Source of the DNA: a bacterium
GTDB lineage: Bacteria > Hinthialibacterota > Hinthialibacteria > Hinthialibacterales > Hinthialibacteraceae
Assembly: GCA_016125385.1 (NCBI GenBank)
Contig: WGLV01000022.1
Location: 363,692 to 427,691 of the forward strand
Length of the DNA stretch: 64,000 bases
Reading direction: 5' to 3'
The position numbers and the translations under genes were made by a program. The stretch's first letter is position 1. Each line of letters begins with the position of its first letter. This document shows, piece after piece, positions 36,728 through 46,680 of the stretch. Under the pieces are notes generated by a model, which worked only from the letters and a program-made list of their open reading frames with translations, did no database searches and had not been told where the DNA came from.

Positions 36728-38622
36728 TTCGCTGCGAGCGGGCGATCGGGCGCCTCGTTGAACGCGGCTTCATAAAGCCGGTTCAAAAAGTCGCCGCGCG
36801 TGAGCTTCCCATCGGGAGGGATCATCCGCGCCGCGTCGGCGAGGTCAGGCGGCAACATGACCAGCCATTGGTTGTACAGCGCTTCATCAAGCGGTTTCGC
36901 TGGTTCGATCGCGTGATCGGGAAACGCCTGTTTCCATGACATTCTGGATGAAGCGAGCGGTTCCGCTCCACTGGTGGACGACGGATTCGTCATCTGCTGG
37001 AAAAGCCCGAGGTTTCCAAAATATTGAACCGCCATGAAACTGGATGAGCCCGGCGGGACGTCCGGCGCATAAAAGGTAAGCGCGCCTCGTTCATGCAGGC
37101 GGCGTTGCAGTTTGGTGACATCGAGCTCGCGCAATGAAACGCCGGTTTCGATCGATTGCGCGGCGGCGAGACCCGCCGCCTGACCGAGCGCGGTCCAAGC
37201 CGGCTCCGTGCGGATCGCACTGTATCCCACGTGACTGGCGGAGACCGCGACGGGGACGAGCAGCCCCTCCACCTCGCGCGGCAGCATGACCGCGTAGGGA
37301 ACCTGCCAGGGCCGGGTGGGGCTGGAAAAGGCGCCGTCCGGCCGCGCTATCGCGTTTCCGATTACCGCGTGTGCATTCAGCGGAGAGTCTCCGATGGCGA
37401 TTGAGTCGCGGCGGGCGGGCGCCCGGACGCTGCCTGGCGCGGCTTCGGCGTCGTGTTGAGTAAACACGGTGTCTCCCGTCATCCGGCGGCCTTCGCGGAC
37501 ATACAACGCGGGCGTCCAGTGCGCGGTGTCGACGTATTCATCGCGCGGGAGCCCATACTCCGCCGCCCGATCGCGGATTCGCGCGGGAACCTCGGGATTA
37601 TTCAGTAAGGTATGAAATAAGCCGAGCGCCTGATCTCTGGCCAGTTGAAAGAGCCGGGCGCGATCTTCCGGAGAGCCGCCGGGCCATTCGCCGCTTTCCG
37701 AGATGAGTTCGATTCCGGCGGAAACGCCCGGCGCGCCATCAATGTCGAATTTGCGATTGGGGAGAGGCTGGGCCTCAATGATGTCGCTCAGGTCTTGAAT
37801 ATCGCCACGCCGGATCGATTCAAATAACGCGGAGTAATTTTGAGGATCGTAATTCTCCGGCTTGGGGATGGGCAGTTTGATAGCCGGGTCATCGGTGAGC
37901 GTCAGCCGGAAGTTGTACGCCATGACGCGCGAGTCCGACGCGTCCGGAGCCAGCGATTCGCCGTATTCGCTTTTCGATTCGCGGCCGATGCGGTATCGGC
38001 ATCCCGCCGCCGCCATCAGATCGCCTTCATAGGTGGCGTCGATGAAGACTTTGCCGTCGAAATGATAGGGTTCTTCGCGTACGTCGAGATTGAGCGCGCG
38101 GACGGCGGTGATCCGTTTGCGGTCATCGGGCGTCGTAACCAGAACGGCTTCATGCAGGCGGTGGCGTAAAAAGAGCGTAACGCCGGGTTGTTCTTTCAGC
38201 ATCGCTTCAAACACAGCGCGCGCGGCTTTGGGCTCGAAATTCGCGCCGTGCATGCAGTCTTTCACCTGTTGGGAATCGGCGCCGTACTGGTCGATGTAAT
38301 GGCGTTCGATGCGATCCATGAACTCGCGCCAGGTTCCGCCTACCGATTCTTCAGTGAGAAAATCGGCGTGAGAGAGGCCCCCCGCCGTCATGCCGCCGAT
38401 ATGCCGCGATTCTTCAATCAGCGCGACTCGCTGACCTTCGCGGGCGGCGTTGAGCGCGGCGGCGATTCCCGCCGGCGTGGCGCCCACGACGACCACATCG
38501 AACTGGTACGCGGGGACGTAGGGCGGTCCAGCGTAAGGGCATGTGGTTTCACACGATGAAACCATGAAACAGACTGCGAGCAGGCACAACGACGGCCACA
38601 GGGCGGGGCGTACGGCGTTCAC
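36724..38622 (-). CDS. FAD-dependent oxidoreductase, lipoprotein
   Basis: Starts at GTG 38622 with GAGGAG seven bases upstream. Residues 1-24 form a lipoprotein signal with lipobox VSSC. The FAD motif VVVGATPAGIAAALNAAREG follows at about 44-63, then HIGGMTAGGLSHADF and, further on, IDATYEGDLMAAAG. This is the FAD_oxidored family common in Planctomycetes and relatives and often linked to carbohydrate use. The substrate is unknown. The length is 632 residues. Being exported with a bound flavin by the Sec route would be unusual; no twin arginine is seen. Confidence 0.85.
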   Translation of the reverse strand: MNAVRPALWPSLCLLAVCFMVSSCETTCPYAGPPYVPAYQFDVVVVGATPAGIAAALNAAREGQRVALIEESRHIGGMTAGGLSHADFLTEESVGGTWREFMDRIERHYIDQYGADSQQVKDCMHGANFEPKAARAVFEAMLKEQPGVTLFLRHRLHEAVLVTTPDDRKRITAVRALNLDVREEPYHFDGKVFIDATYEGDLMAAAGCRYRIGRESKSEYGESLAPDASDSRVMAYNFRLTLTDDPAIKLPIPKPENYDPQNYSALFESIRRGDIQDLSDIIEAQPLPNRKFDIDGAPGVSAGIELISESGEWPGGSPEDRARLFQLARDQALGLFHTLLNNPEVPARIRDRAAEYGLPRDEYVDTAHWTPALYVREGRRMTGDTVFTQHDAEAAPGSVRAPARRDSIAIGDSPLNAHAVIGNAIARPDGAFSSPTRPWQVPYAVMLPREVEGLLVPVAVSASHVGYSAIRTEPAWTALGQAAGLAAAQSIETGVSLRELDVTKLQRRLHERGALTFYAPDVPPGSSSFMAVQYFGNLGLFQQMTNPSSTSGAEPLASSRMSWKQAFPDHAIEPAKPLDEALYNQWLVMLPPDLADAARMIPPDGKLTRGDFLNRLYEAAFNEAPDRPLAAK

Positions 38623-38861
38623 AAGTTATCTCCTCAACCATGCAATCAAATGAATTCCGGTCATTATACTCGAATATTTTACCGTAAGAAACATGAAAAT
38701 CTCCGTTTTCAGAGCGATTCCGCTACCGCTTTGCGCCGATCGGCTTACAATTATCTGTACCTGATCCGCATTTTTTGAACTACACTGCCTGAATATGTGA
38801 TCGCCGTACGGGGCCGGATGTGGGATGATTCGGCTTTCGAGGAGGCGTTTTTTTTATCCAG

Positions 38862-40058
38862 ATGGATTCCGCCAACCACAATACCCGTATGTATACGGCT
38901 ACGTTCGCGCTTGCGTTTCTGTACAACTTCTTCAACGGATTCATTTTCACCAACAACGCATTGTTTCCGCTCTACGTCAGCCAGGCCGGCGGCGGCCCTG
39001 ACGCGGTCGGTCTGTTCATGGCTGCTTTTCCGCTGGCGGGCCTGTTGGGGCGTCCGCTGCATGGCGCCATGATCGATCGTTGGGGCGTACGCCGGGTGAT
39101 GATGATCGGTTCGGGGATGATGGCGCTGTCGAGCCTGGGCTTTATCGGTCTGCTGGGCGATGGCCTGCCTCCGCTGGCGTGGGGATTGCGGTTGGTTCAG
39201 GGCTTTGGCTTCGGCGCGCATATGTCGGCGTTTTTTACGCTGGCGGGCCAGATGGCGCCGCGAGGCCGACGCAATGAAGCGATCATCATGTACGGAATAT
39301 CGGGCATGGCGGCGGGCTTGATCGGGCCGGCGATCGGCGAATGGATCATCAGGCATTACGGGCTGGCTCCGTTTTTTATCCTGCTGGCCGTGATGGGATT
39401 ATGCTCGATGAGTTCGGCCTGGCTGATGCGGGTTAAACCGCGCGACGCGATGCTGGAGCGTTTTACCTTTCGCGGCGTGTTGACCGTGTTATTGATGCCG
39501 TCGTTTCGCATCTGCTTTCTGCTGTCGTTTTGCGTGGCGATCTCATTCACCACCATGTCGGTGTTTATCGCGCCGCTGATGGAAGAGCGGGGCGTCAGTC
39601 ACTTCGGCTTGTTCTTTACCAGTTACGCGGTATGCGGAATCGCCGTGCGTCTGGCGGGGCGCAAATGGGCCGACCGCTACGGATACATGAAAGTCATTGC
39701 GCCGGGATTTCTGTTTTACGGTCTCGGGCTGCTGGTCATTCAAGCCAGTTACAGTTTGCCGATGGTGATCGCGGCGGGCATGTTGTGCGGTCTGGGACAC
39801 GGATTATCTTTTCCCGTCGCCACTACGCTGGGCTATATCCTGTCACCGGAGGCTTATCGCGGTGCGGGTGTGGCGCTGAACACGGGCATGATGGATCTGG
39901 GCAACGCCGTGACCGCGCTGGTTCTGGGCAAGGCGGCCGCGCTGCTCGGGTATCACGCGGTTTATCTGATTGGCGCGATCGGGCCGCTGTTCGCCTTCGC
40001 GTACATTGCGTTTCATGGCGAAAGCCTGACGGAAGCCGCCTGTGCGCAGGAAACCTGA
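38862..40058 (+). CDS. MFS transporter
   Basis: Major facilitator with 398 residues and about 12 hydrophobic helices. The loop after helix 2 has GRPLHGAMIDRWGVRRV, the MFS G-x-x-x-D-R-x-G-x-R signature. The second half has the looser copy GRKWADRYGYMKV. The cargo is unknown; it could be a sugar, drug or organic acid. A GAGGAGG site lies 16 bases before ATG 38862, rather far, so ATG 38889 is a possible alternative. The next gene begins 22 bases after the stop, which suggests co-transcription with the quinone-reductase-like gene. Confidence 0.92.
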   Translation: MDSANHNTRMYTATFALAFLYNFFNGFIFTNNALFPLYVSQAGGGPDAVGLFMAAFPLAGLLGRPLHGAMIDRWGVRRVMMIGSGMMALSSLGFIGLLGDGLPPLAWGLRLVQGFGFGAHMSAFFTLAGQMAPRGRRNEAIIMYGISGMAAGLIGPAIGEWIIRHYGLAPFFILLAVMGLCSMSSAWLMRVKPRDAMLERFTFRGVLTVLLMPSFRICFLLSFCVAISFTTMSVFIAPLMEERGVSHFGLFFTSYAVCGIAVRLAGRKWADRYGYMKVIAPGFLFYGLGLLVIQASYSLPMVIAAGMLCGLGHGLSFPVATTLGYILSPEAYRGAGVALNTGMMDLGNAVTALVLGKAAALLGYHAVYLIGAIGPLFAFAYIAFHGESLTEAACAQET

Positions 40059-40080
40059 TTGACGACTACGGAGAGAGCGT

Positions 40081-41106
40081 ATGAAACGGGCGATCGTGAC
40101 TGAATTCGGCGGGCTCGATGTATTGCGCGTCGTGGAAGAACCCGATCCCGCGCCAGGAGCCGGCGAAGCGCGGGTGCGCGTGTCGAGCATCGGCATGAAT
40201 CACGCCGACCTGATGGCGCGGCGCGGCGAGTACAAACTGCTATCCGGCGAGCCTCCCTTCACGCCGGGGCTGGAAGCGGGCGGCGTGGTTGACGCGGTGG
40301 GCGAGGGAGTGGACGCCGGGTTGATGAACCGCCGCGTCATACTCAGCGCGAACGCGCCACGCGCGAATGAGGATGAATTCAGGGGAACATACCGCTCGCA
40401 TTACATCGCCAGCGTGAATGATCTCATCCCCGCTCCGTCTTCGATGAACGACGTGGAACTGGGGACGCTCTGGCTGTCTTATCTCACCGCGTGGGGCTGC
40501 CTGGTGTGGAAGCAGGATATTCAGCCCCGGCAAGTGGTCGCATTGCCCGCAGCCTCAAGCGGCGTCGCGCTGGCGGCGGCGCAGATCGCGCACGCGCGCG
40601 GCGCGAAAGTGATCGGCCTGACCACTCACGCGGAGAAAACAAAGGCGCTGCGTGAAATTCCCGAAGCCGATTTCGATCACCTCATCGTCACGCGGGACGA
40701 TTCCGGCGCGGATAACGAGTGGCATCGGGAGTTGCGAGATCTCACCGATGGGCGGGGCGTCGACGTTTTCTTTGATCCTGTGGCGGCGGGCGACTATCTC
40801 AACAAAGAGATTCGCTCTCTCGCGCAAGGCGGAACCATCTGGGTGTATGGGCTGCTGGGGAATCCCGATACGGTCGACGTTACGCCGCTGATTCGTAAGG
40901 CGGGGGCGATTCGCGGCTGGCTGCTGAACGATTTGCTGGCGAACGCGTCGGCGGCGCGAAGCGGATATCACGAGATTCTGCATGGATTCGAGACGGGGGT
41001 CTATCGTCAGCTCATCGCTCGAACTTTTCCGCTGGACGAGGTTCGCGCCGCGCATGAAACGATGGAACGCGGCGATCACATCGGCAAACTGGTTCTGATT
41101 CCCTGA
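40081..41106 (+). CDS. Quinone oxidoreductase-like zinc-independent MDR protein
   Basis: Medium-chain dehydrogenase/reductase of the NADPH:quinone reductase branch, 341 residues. The GroES-like N-terminal domain (VRVSSIGMNHADLMARRGEY) is followed by a Rossmann fold near 150 (VVALPAASSGVALAAAQIAHARGAKVIG). The zinc-binding cysteine and histidine pattern of alcohol dehydrogenases is absent. Such enzymes reduce quinones or enones. GGAGAGAG precedes the ATG. It sits between the MFS gene and ilvD and may be co-transcribed with the transporter. Confidence 0.9.
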   Translation: MKRAIVTEFGGLDVLRVVEEPDPAPGAGEARVRVSSIGMNHADLMARRGEYKLLSGEPPFTPGLEAGGVVDAVGEGVDAGLMNRRVILSANAPRANEDEFRGTYRSHYIASVNDLIPAPSSMNDVELGTLWLSYLTAWGCLVWKQDIQPRQVVALPAASSGVALAAAQIAHARGAKVIGLTTHAEKTKALREIPEADFDHLIVTRDDSGADNEWHRELRDLTDGRGVDVFFDPVAAGDYLNKEIRSLAQGGTIWVYGLLGNPDTVDVTPLIRKAGAIRGWLLNDLLANASAARSGYHEILHGFETGVYRQLIARTFPLDEVRAAHETMERGDHIGKLVLIP

Positions 41107-41223
41107 TCGAACCGAATGGAGCTAGACTCGCCCGGGACGGATTCGGAGAGCGGGAGGGTTATGCTATTTTTAATCTTGCACACCATTCGATGAAGCATCC
41201 TGAGAAAGGCGGTACAGCGAAGA

Positions 41224-42882
41224 ATGCGCAGCGACGTCATGAAAAAAGGGGTCGAAAAAGGCCCGCACCGCAGTTTGTGGTTCGCCACAGGCATGTCGAA
41301 ACAATCCCTCAGCAAGCCGATTATCGGCATCGCCAATTCGTTCACCGAGATCGTGCCCGGACACGTGGAGCTCAACAAGATCGCGGCCGCGGTCAAGCGC
41401 GGCGTACTCATGGCGGGCGGTACGCCGGTCGAGTTTAACACCATCGCGGTCTGTGACGGCATCGCGATGAATCACCTCGGCATGCGCTATTCACTAGTCA
41501 GCCGCGAAGTCGTGGCCGACAGCGTTGAAATCATGGCGACGGCGCATCCCTTCGACGGCATGGTGCTGATTTCCAACTGCGACAAGATTACCCCCGGCAT
41601 GCTGATGGCGGCGGCGCGGATGAATATCCCCACCGTGCTGGTGACCGGCGGCCCCATGCTGGCGGGATACGATCGAGGCGAGACGCTCGATCTGACCAGC
41701 CTGTTCGTCAAGATCGCGCCGGCCAAATCGGGCGAGCTGGGCGAAGCGGATTACGATTCGGCGTGCGGCTGCGCCTGTCCGGGACCGGGTTCATGCTCGG
41801 GGATGTTTACCGCCAACTCAATGAGTTGTCTGTCGGAAGGGCTGGGCATCGCCTTGCCCGGCAACGGGACGATTCCCGCAGTGTTCGCCGACCGTCAGCG
41901 GCTGGCCGAAGCGGCGGGGATGCAGATCATGCAGATGGTCGAGCGGGATATCAAACCACGCGATCTGTTCACGAAGCAGGCGTTTCTGAACGCGATCGCG
42001 CTCGACATGGCGTTCGGCGGTTCGACCAACACTTCACTTCACCTGCCCGCCATCGCGCATGAAGCCGGAGTGACGATCACGCTCGCCGATTTTAACCAGG
42101 TCAGCGCGAAAACGCCTCATATCTGTAATATGGCCCCTGCCGGTCCGTATCACCTTGAAGACCTCGACCGCGCGGGCGGCGTATCCGCGATCTTGAAAAC
42201 CCTGCTTGACGGCGGGCTGCTCGACGGCGACGCCATGACGGTGACGGGATTGCCGCTGAAGGAAAACTTGGCGAGAGCGGCGGTGCGCGAACGCGACGTG
42301 ATCAGGCCGCTCGACGATCCGTATCACGAAACCGGTGGCTTGTGTTGCCTGTTCGGCAACCTGGCGCCAGACGGCAGCGTGGTCAAAGCGGCGGGCGTAT
42401 TACCGGAGATGATGAAGCACAGCGGGCCGGCGCGCATTTTCAATTCAGAGCATGAAGCGGTCGACGCGCTGCTCAACAAACGCGTACAGGCGGGCGACGT
42501 GGTTGTGATTCGCTATGAAGGCCCCAAGGGCGGCCCTGGCATGCCGGAAATGCTGACGCCGACATCGGTGGTGAAGGGAATCGGCCTCGCGGCAAAGGTC
42601 GCGTTGTTGACCGACGGGCGTTTTTCAGGCGCGACCACCGGGGCTTCCATTGGGCATATTTCACCGGAGGCGATGGAAGGCGGTCCGATCGGTCTGTTGA
42701 AGGAAGGGGACGTTATCGAGATTGATATCCCCGCGCGATCGCTGAACGTGAAACTCAGCGATGAGGAGTTGAACGCGCGCCGATCCGCGTGGAGCAAGCC
42801 GGAACCGAAGATCAAAACCGGCGTCATCGCCCGATATTCAGACCGCGTGTCATCGGCTGCGAGCGGAGCGGTTTACGCCTGA
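41224..42882 (+). CDS. ilvD: Dihydroxy-acid dehydratase
   Basis: Third step of valine and isoleucine synthesis: dehydration of 2,3-dihydroxy acids to 2-keto acids, using an iron-sulfur cluster. The N-terminus MRSD...[12 protein letters not shown] is characteristic. Cluster ligands are visible in [10 protein letters not shown] (Cys119) and [12 protein letters not shown]. The later [15 protein letters not shown] and [16 protein letters not shown] segment ([17 protein letters not shown]) are family signatures. The length of 552 is normal. No other ilv gene is in the window. Confidence 0.97.
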   Translation: MRSDVMKKGVEKGPHRSLWFATGMSKQSLSKPIIGIANSFTEIVPGHVELNKIAAAVKRGVLMAGGTPVEFNTIAVCDGIAMNHLGMRYSLVSREVVADSVEIMATAHPFDGMVLISNCDKITPGMLMAAARMNIPTVLVTGGPMLAGYDRGETLDLTSLFVKIAPAKSGELGEADYDSACGCACPGPGSCSGMFTANSMSCLSEGLGIALPGNGTIPAVFADRQRLAEAAGMQIMQMVERDIKPRDLFTKQAFLNAIALDMAFGGSTNTSLHLPAIAHEAGVTITLADFNQVSAKTPHICNMAPAGPYHLEDLDRAGGVSAILKTLLDGGLLDGDAMTVTGLPLKENLARAAVRERDVIRPLDDPYHETGGLCCLFGNLAPDGSVVKAAGVLPEMMKHSGPARIFNSEHEAVDALLNKRVQAGDVVVIRYEGPKGGPGMPEMLTPTSVVKGIGLAAKVALLTDGRFSGATTGASIGHISPEAMEGGPIGLLKEGDVIEIDIPARSLNVKLSDEELNARRSAWSKPEPKIKTGVIARYSDRVSSAASGAVYA

Positions 42883-42915
42883 CGCCGGGAAGACAAATCA
42901 TTAAATTAAAAACAG

Positions 42916-42945
42916 AACGGGGAGCGAATTCGCTCCCCGTTTTTT
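42916..42945. terminator. Bidirectional terminator after ilvD
   Basis: ACGGGGAGCG pairs with CGCTCCCCGT around AATT, followed by TTTTT. On the minus strand a weaker T-stretch (TCTGTTTTTAATTTAA) serves the convergent cytochrome lipoprotein gene. Confidence 0.88.
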
Positions 42946-42964
42946 GTTGATCGGAACGTCTGAT

Positions 42965-43246
42965 TCAGTAGATCGAACGGACGATGTCCTGAATTGCGTT
43001 GGGATCGATCCCGGAATCAGGTTTGGACGCCATGCGGTTGACCAGTTCGTGCATCTGCTGAGTGGAATAAACCTGATGCGCGGCGTGGACGCGGTCGAGC
43101 GTGTGACATTTCGAGCAGAGTTTTTCAAAACTTGGATGATCTTCAGACATGGCGGCCGACATGTTTTCATGTGGAGCGGTCGCACAGCCGATCAGAAAAA
43201 CAATTCCCAGAATCAAGGATGCAAAGAAGATTTCGATGCGTTTCAT
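42965..43246 (-). CDS. Small monoheme cytochrome c lipoprotein
   Basis: 93 residues with a lipoprotein signal (lipobox LIGC near 18-21). One heme-binding motif, CSKCH, follows within KLCSKCHTLDRVHAAH. The C-terminal helix contains MHELVNRMASKPDSGI; its methionine is a candidate sixth heme ligand. AAGGAG stands seven bases before ATG 43246. The gene is alone between convergent ilvD and the GH20 gene. It would carry electrons in the periplasm; its partner is not evident, although the nine-heme cytochrome gene lies 7 kb away. Confidence 0.88.
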   Translation of the reverse strand: MKRIEIFFASLILGIVFLIGCATAPHENMSAAMSEDHPSFEKLCSKCHTLDRVHAAHQVYSTQQMHELVNRMASKPDSGIDPNAIQDIVRSIY

Positions 43247-43369
43247 GTTGAGGCTCCTTCGGACAATTGAACTCCCCCACCTTTTGAATAGTATCGCATG
43301 AAAGGGAGAGGAGCGTCAAAGGTAAAAGCCGAAAATTAAAAACATTTGTTCGTTTGGAAAGTAAACGCT

Positions 43370-44458
43370 TTATTTTTTCCGCATCGCTTCGAACAACACT
43401 TTAAATGTGTTCACGGTCTCAATCGCCGAGCGGTTTGAGTTGTTTCCCCGGTTGGAGTTTCTACCTTCGTTGTAATAGGCATTCATGAATGGAACCGTTC
43501 CGCACCAGGTTGTATGCAGCATGCCTCGCAGGCGTTCGCCCGTCTTGTTGTTGGCATACATGCGCGCCGTATCCATCAATTGAAGCTGACCGAGAGCGAC
43601 TTCAGGCTTGCGCCAGGGGCATGAGACGACCGGGAAACCCTTCACGGCGAAAAACATCGCGGTGGGATGGGCGGCCTCATAGTGCCAGTCGCACATCACG
43701 ATGTCATTCGGCGCCATATCGATCGCGGCCGCTGTGCCGTTTTCACTGGCTTCCCACTCGCCGATACCGGTGACTTTTCCATCAATGAAGCGATCGCTCC
43801 ACATCCACATCGTCAGGCCATTTGAGGCGAGATGATCGTGCAGCGTATTGATTTCATACGCGAACGCTTCGGCGGCGCTCTTGTCCTTGCAACGCGGGCA
43901 ATCCTTATCGGCGAGAATAAATACTTCGTCCATGCCGACGTGAACCGCCTTGGCTTCGCAGGCGGCGGCCAGTTCATCGATCAGCTCGAATACGATCTTG
44001 TGTACTTCGGGATGATAAGGACACCAGCTGCGGCAATAGATGCCTTCGTTGTCGGGGTATTTGCCCGGCGTTTCGTCGAATTCAGGATATTTCGTCAGCA
44101 ACGCGGAAGTCGTCTTCGACCAGGATTGATGCCCGAGGCAATTGATTTGAGGAATCAGTTCCACTTTCGCGTCGCGACAGGCCTCGACGATCTGCTTCAC
44201 TTCCGCCTTCCCCAGCGCACCGGGGGAGGCGAGCTCGGGGTGAGATTCGAACTGGTATGAGTAATCGAACTCCAGAACGAGTGTGTTAACGCCTTCTTTG
44301 GGGAGCGCTTCACGAATGAACTTGAGGAAGAGCTCCAGATTGTCACGTCCCGGAGGGTTGGTGAGATGAAGGCCGCGAACGGGTTGCGCGCTGACGGAAG
44401 ACGCCGCGGTAATGAGTGAGAAAACGAGCAGGATTGTAATGGAATTGAATCGATTCAT
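43370..44458 (-). CDS. Secreted GH20-like beta-N-acetylhexosaminidase
   Basis: A signal peptide (about 1-24, ending VSAQP) leads straight into a (beta/alpha)8 barrel beginning RGLHLTNPPGRDNLELF. The catalytic Asp-Glu pair is probably in VHVGMDEVFIL, matching the GH20 H-x-G-x-D-E motif. GH20 enzymes cleave terminal N-acetylglucosamine or N-acetylgalactosamine by substrate assistance. At 362 residues the protein is short and lacks the usual N-terminal GH20b domain. A CPRCKD motif close to the active site is unusual. The start has GAGG upstream. Confidence 0.75.
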   Translation of the reverse strand: MNRFNSITILLVFSLITAASSVSAQPVRGLHLTNPPGRDNLELFLKFIREALPKEGVNTLVLEFDYSYQFESHPELASPGALGKAEVKQIVEACRDAKVELIPQINCLGHQSWSKTTSALLTKYPEFDETPGKYPDNEGIYCRSWCPYHPEVHKIVFELIDELAAACEAKAVHVGMDEVFILADKDCPRCKDKSAAEAFAYEINTLHDHLASNGLTMWMWSDRFIDGKVTGIGEWEASENGTAAAIDMAPNDIVMCDWHYEAAHPTAMFFAVKGFPVVSCPWRKPEVALGQLQLMDTARMYANNKTGERLRGMLHTTWCGTVPFMNAYYNEGRNSNRGNNSNRSAIETVNTFKVLFEAMRKK

Positions 44459-44607
44459 GTCAACCTCACGATGTGGGATTCAGGGATTGGATATCCTTAC
44501 AAAAAAACTGGAACAATGGTAGCGTAATTTTTGATTTTTCGCTTGAAAATCATCTCGATTTTCAGCCACTATCAGCGTTTTTTTACGCTGCTTTCGGGAG
44601 AGCAACT

Positions 44608-46605
44608 ATGAGAACACACGGATTTACCCGGACGCCGCTGGCCTGTTTGTGCCTGATGGGCGTTTTTTGCGCGGGAATCGCCGCGTACGCATCGACGCAG
44701 TATGAACTTCAGTCGCCGAATAACAAAATCTCGATTACGTTTAACGCGGGCGACGCTCTTACGTATCAGATGAATTACGAAGGCAAGCCGGTGGTTGCGC
44801 CATCACGAATCGGGATGAAATTCGATGGTTCACCCGAACTGGGCGTAGCGGCCGAAGTGAAGAAAAGCGATCAGGGATCGGGCAAGGACGATATCGAAGG
44901 CGCGTTCGGCCCGCGTTCATCCATTCACGACGCGTATAACACCCTGCGCATCGAATTCGTGGGCGGCTACGCGCTGGAAGCACGCGCTTACAACGACGGC
45001 TGGGCCTATCGGCTTGAAACCAGCCGGGACGGCGAACTCATCGTGAAAAACGAGATCGCACAGCTGAACTTCGGCTCCGACCTCACTGCGTACGCCGCCT
45101 ATTGCAACTCCAAGGATTTTCGGACGCCGTATGAAGAATTTTTCAAGCCCGCGCCCATCAGCAAGATGGACAAAGAGAAATATATCTTTCTACCTATCGT
45201 GGCGCGCGCCGATGACGGCGTTACGGTGGCGTATACCGAAGCGGACGTGCTCGATTATCCAGCCATGTATCTTCAACCCGATTCAACCCAGCCGGGAACC
45301 CTGACGGCGCTGTTTCCCCCGTACCCCGCCGAAATCGTGCGCGGAAGCTACAACAATTCGATGAATCTGGTCGGCAAGCAGGCTGACTACATCGCGAAAG
45401 TGAAGGGAAAGCGGTCTTTTCCGTGGAGAACCTTCATCGTCACGAAGAACGACGCGGATCTGCTTTCCAGCGATCTGGTATACCGCTTATCGACGCCGCC
45501 CGATCCGTCGATGGACTTTTCGTGGGTTCGCCCCGGTCTCGCGGCGTGGGAGTGGTATTGCAATCGCGATATCACTGGAGTCGACTTTAAAGTCGGCTTT
45601 AACACCGATACATACAAGTATTACGTCGATTTCGCGGCGAAGTACGGAATCCCTTATATCAGCGTCGACGAAGGCTGGTATGAAAACAACGATGTACTCG
45701 ATATCGCTCCTGAACTCGATCTGCACGAGCTGTTCCGCTATGCCGATTCAAAAGGCGTGGGCGTGTTGTTGTGGTGTATGGGCGCGCTGTTGGAGGATAA
45801 ACTGGATGAAGCTCTGCCGCTGTATGAAAAATGGGGCGTCAAAGGGTTGAAGGTCGATTTCTTCGAGCGCGACGATCAGGATATGATGCGGCATTTCGAA
45901 CGGCTGGTGAGCGAGTGCGCCAAACATCACCTGATGGTGAATTTTCACGGCGTCACCAAGCCCACCGGGCTGCGCCGCACGTTTCCCAATCTGATTAACC
46001 GCGAAGCGGTGCGCGGCATGGAGTATAACAAGTTCAACGAAACGCCCGCCACGCCGACTCACATCTGCACATTGCCATACACGCGGATGTTGGCCGGACC
46101 GATGGATTTTACTCCCGGCGCTATGCGCAACGTGCCGCTGGGCGACTTCAAGACCGATTTTAACCTGCCGATGGCGGTGGGAACCCGGTGCCAGCAGCTG
46201 GCGCTTTATGTTTTATACAATGCGCCGTTGCAGATGGTCAGCGGATCGCCCACCGCGTATATGAAAGAGCCTGAGATCATCCAGTTCATCGCCAGCGTGC
46301 CGACGGTTTGGGATGAAACCGTTCCGCTTGAAGGCAAGATCGCGGAATGCGCGGTTATCGCGCGGCGAAAGGGATCAGACTGGTTCGTCGGCGGCGTGAC
46401 CAATGAAGACGCGCGCGACATCACGGTCGATTTCTCGTTTCTCTCGAACGCGACGTATCGATCGGATGTTTTCGTTGACGGCGTGAACGCGGATCGCAAT
46501 GGAATCGATTTCAAGCGGGAACATTATCTGGTGAAAAAGGGCGATACAAAGACTTTTCACCTGGCGCCCGGAGGCGGTTTCGCCATCCGGTTGGAACCCC
46601 GGTAA
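44608..46605 (+). CDS. Secreted GH97 glycoside hydrolase
   Basis: From ATG 44608 (GGAG upstream) 665 residues with a signal peptide ending near YASTQ. It follows the GH97 order: an N-terminal beta-sandwich (ELQSPNNKISITFNAGDALTY), a (beta/alpha)8 barrel and a C-terminal beta domain. The barrel contains KGLKVDFFERDDQD and, later, NLINREAVRGMEYN. An aspartate in the KVDFF strand points to the retaining branch, whose known members are alpha-galactosidases. An alpha-glucosidase cannot be excluded. The gene diverges from the GH20 gene with 149 bases between. Confidence 0.9.
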   Translation: MRTHGFTRTPLACLCLMGVFCAGIAAYASTQYELQSPNNKISITFNAGDALTYQMNYEGKPVVAPSRIGMKFDGSPELGVAAEVKKSDQGSGKDDIEGAFGPRSSIHDAYNTLRIEFVGGYALEARAYNDGWAYRLETSRDGELIVKNEIAQLNFGSDLTAYAAYCNSKDFRTPYEEFFKPAPISKMDKEKYIFLPIVARADDGVTVAYTEADVLDYPAMYLQPDSTQPGTLTALFPPYPAEIVRGSYNNSMNLVGKQADYIAKVKGKRSFPWRTFIVTKNDADLLSSDLVYRLSTPPDPSMDFSWVRPGLAAWEWYCNRDITGVDFKVGFNTDTYKYYVDFAAKYGIPYISVDEGWYENNDVLDIAPELDLHELFRYADSKGVGVLLWCMGALLEDKLDEALPLYEKWGVKGLKVDFFERDDQDMMRHFERLVSECAKHHLMVNFHGVTKPTGLRRTFPNLINREAVRGMEYNKFNETPATPTHICTLPYTRMLAGPMDFTPGAMRNVPLGDFKTDFNLPMAVGTRCQQLALYVLYNAPLQMVSGSPTAYMKEPEIIQFIASVPTVWDETVPLEGKIAECAVIARRKGSDWFVGGVTNEDARDITVDFSFLSNATYRSDVFVDGVNADRNGIDFKREHYLVKKGDTKTFHLAPGGGFAIRLEPR

Positions 46606-46630
46606 AAAAAGAGCCTGTCGAGATAAAAAA

Positions 46631-46662
46631 AAACGGCCCGGAAATTCCGGGCCGTTTCCTTT
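46631..46662. terminator. Bidirectional terminator after the GH97 gene
   Basis: AAACGGCCCGGAA and TTCCGGGCCGTTT form a near-continuous palindrome with T-runs on both sides. It separates the convergent GH97 and duplicated DUF1349-like genes. Confidence 0.85.
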
Positions 46663-46680
46663 TTGAGGAATGAATTACGC

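Noticed and set aside
38751..39356. Minus-strand frame of 201 codons opposite the MFS gene
   Set aside because: Antisense shadow; the product is very rich in Arg, Gln and His.
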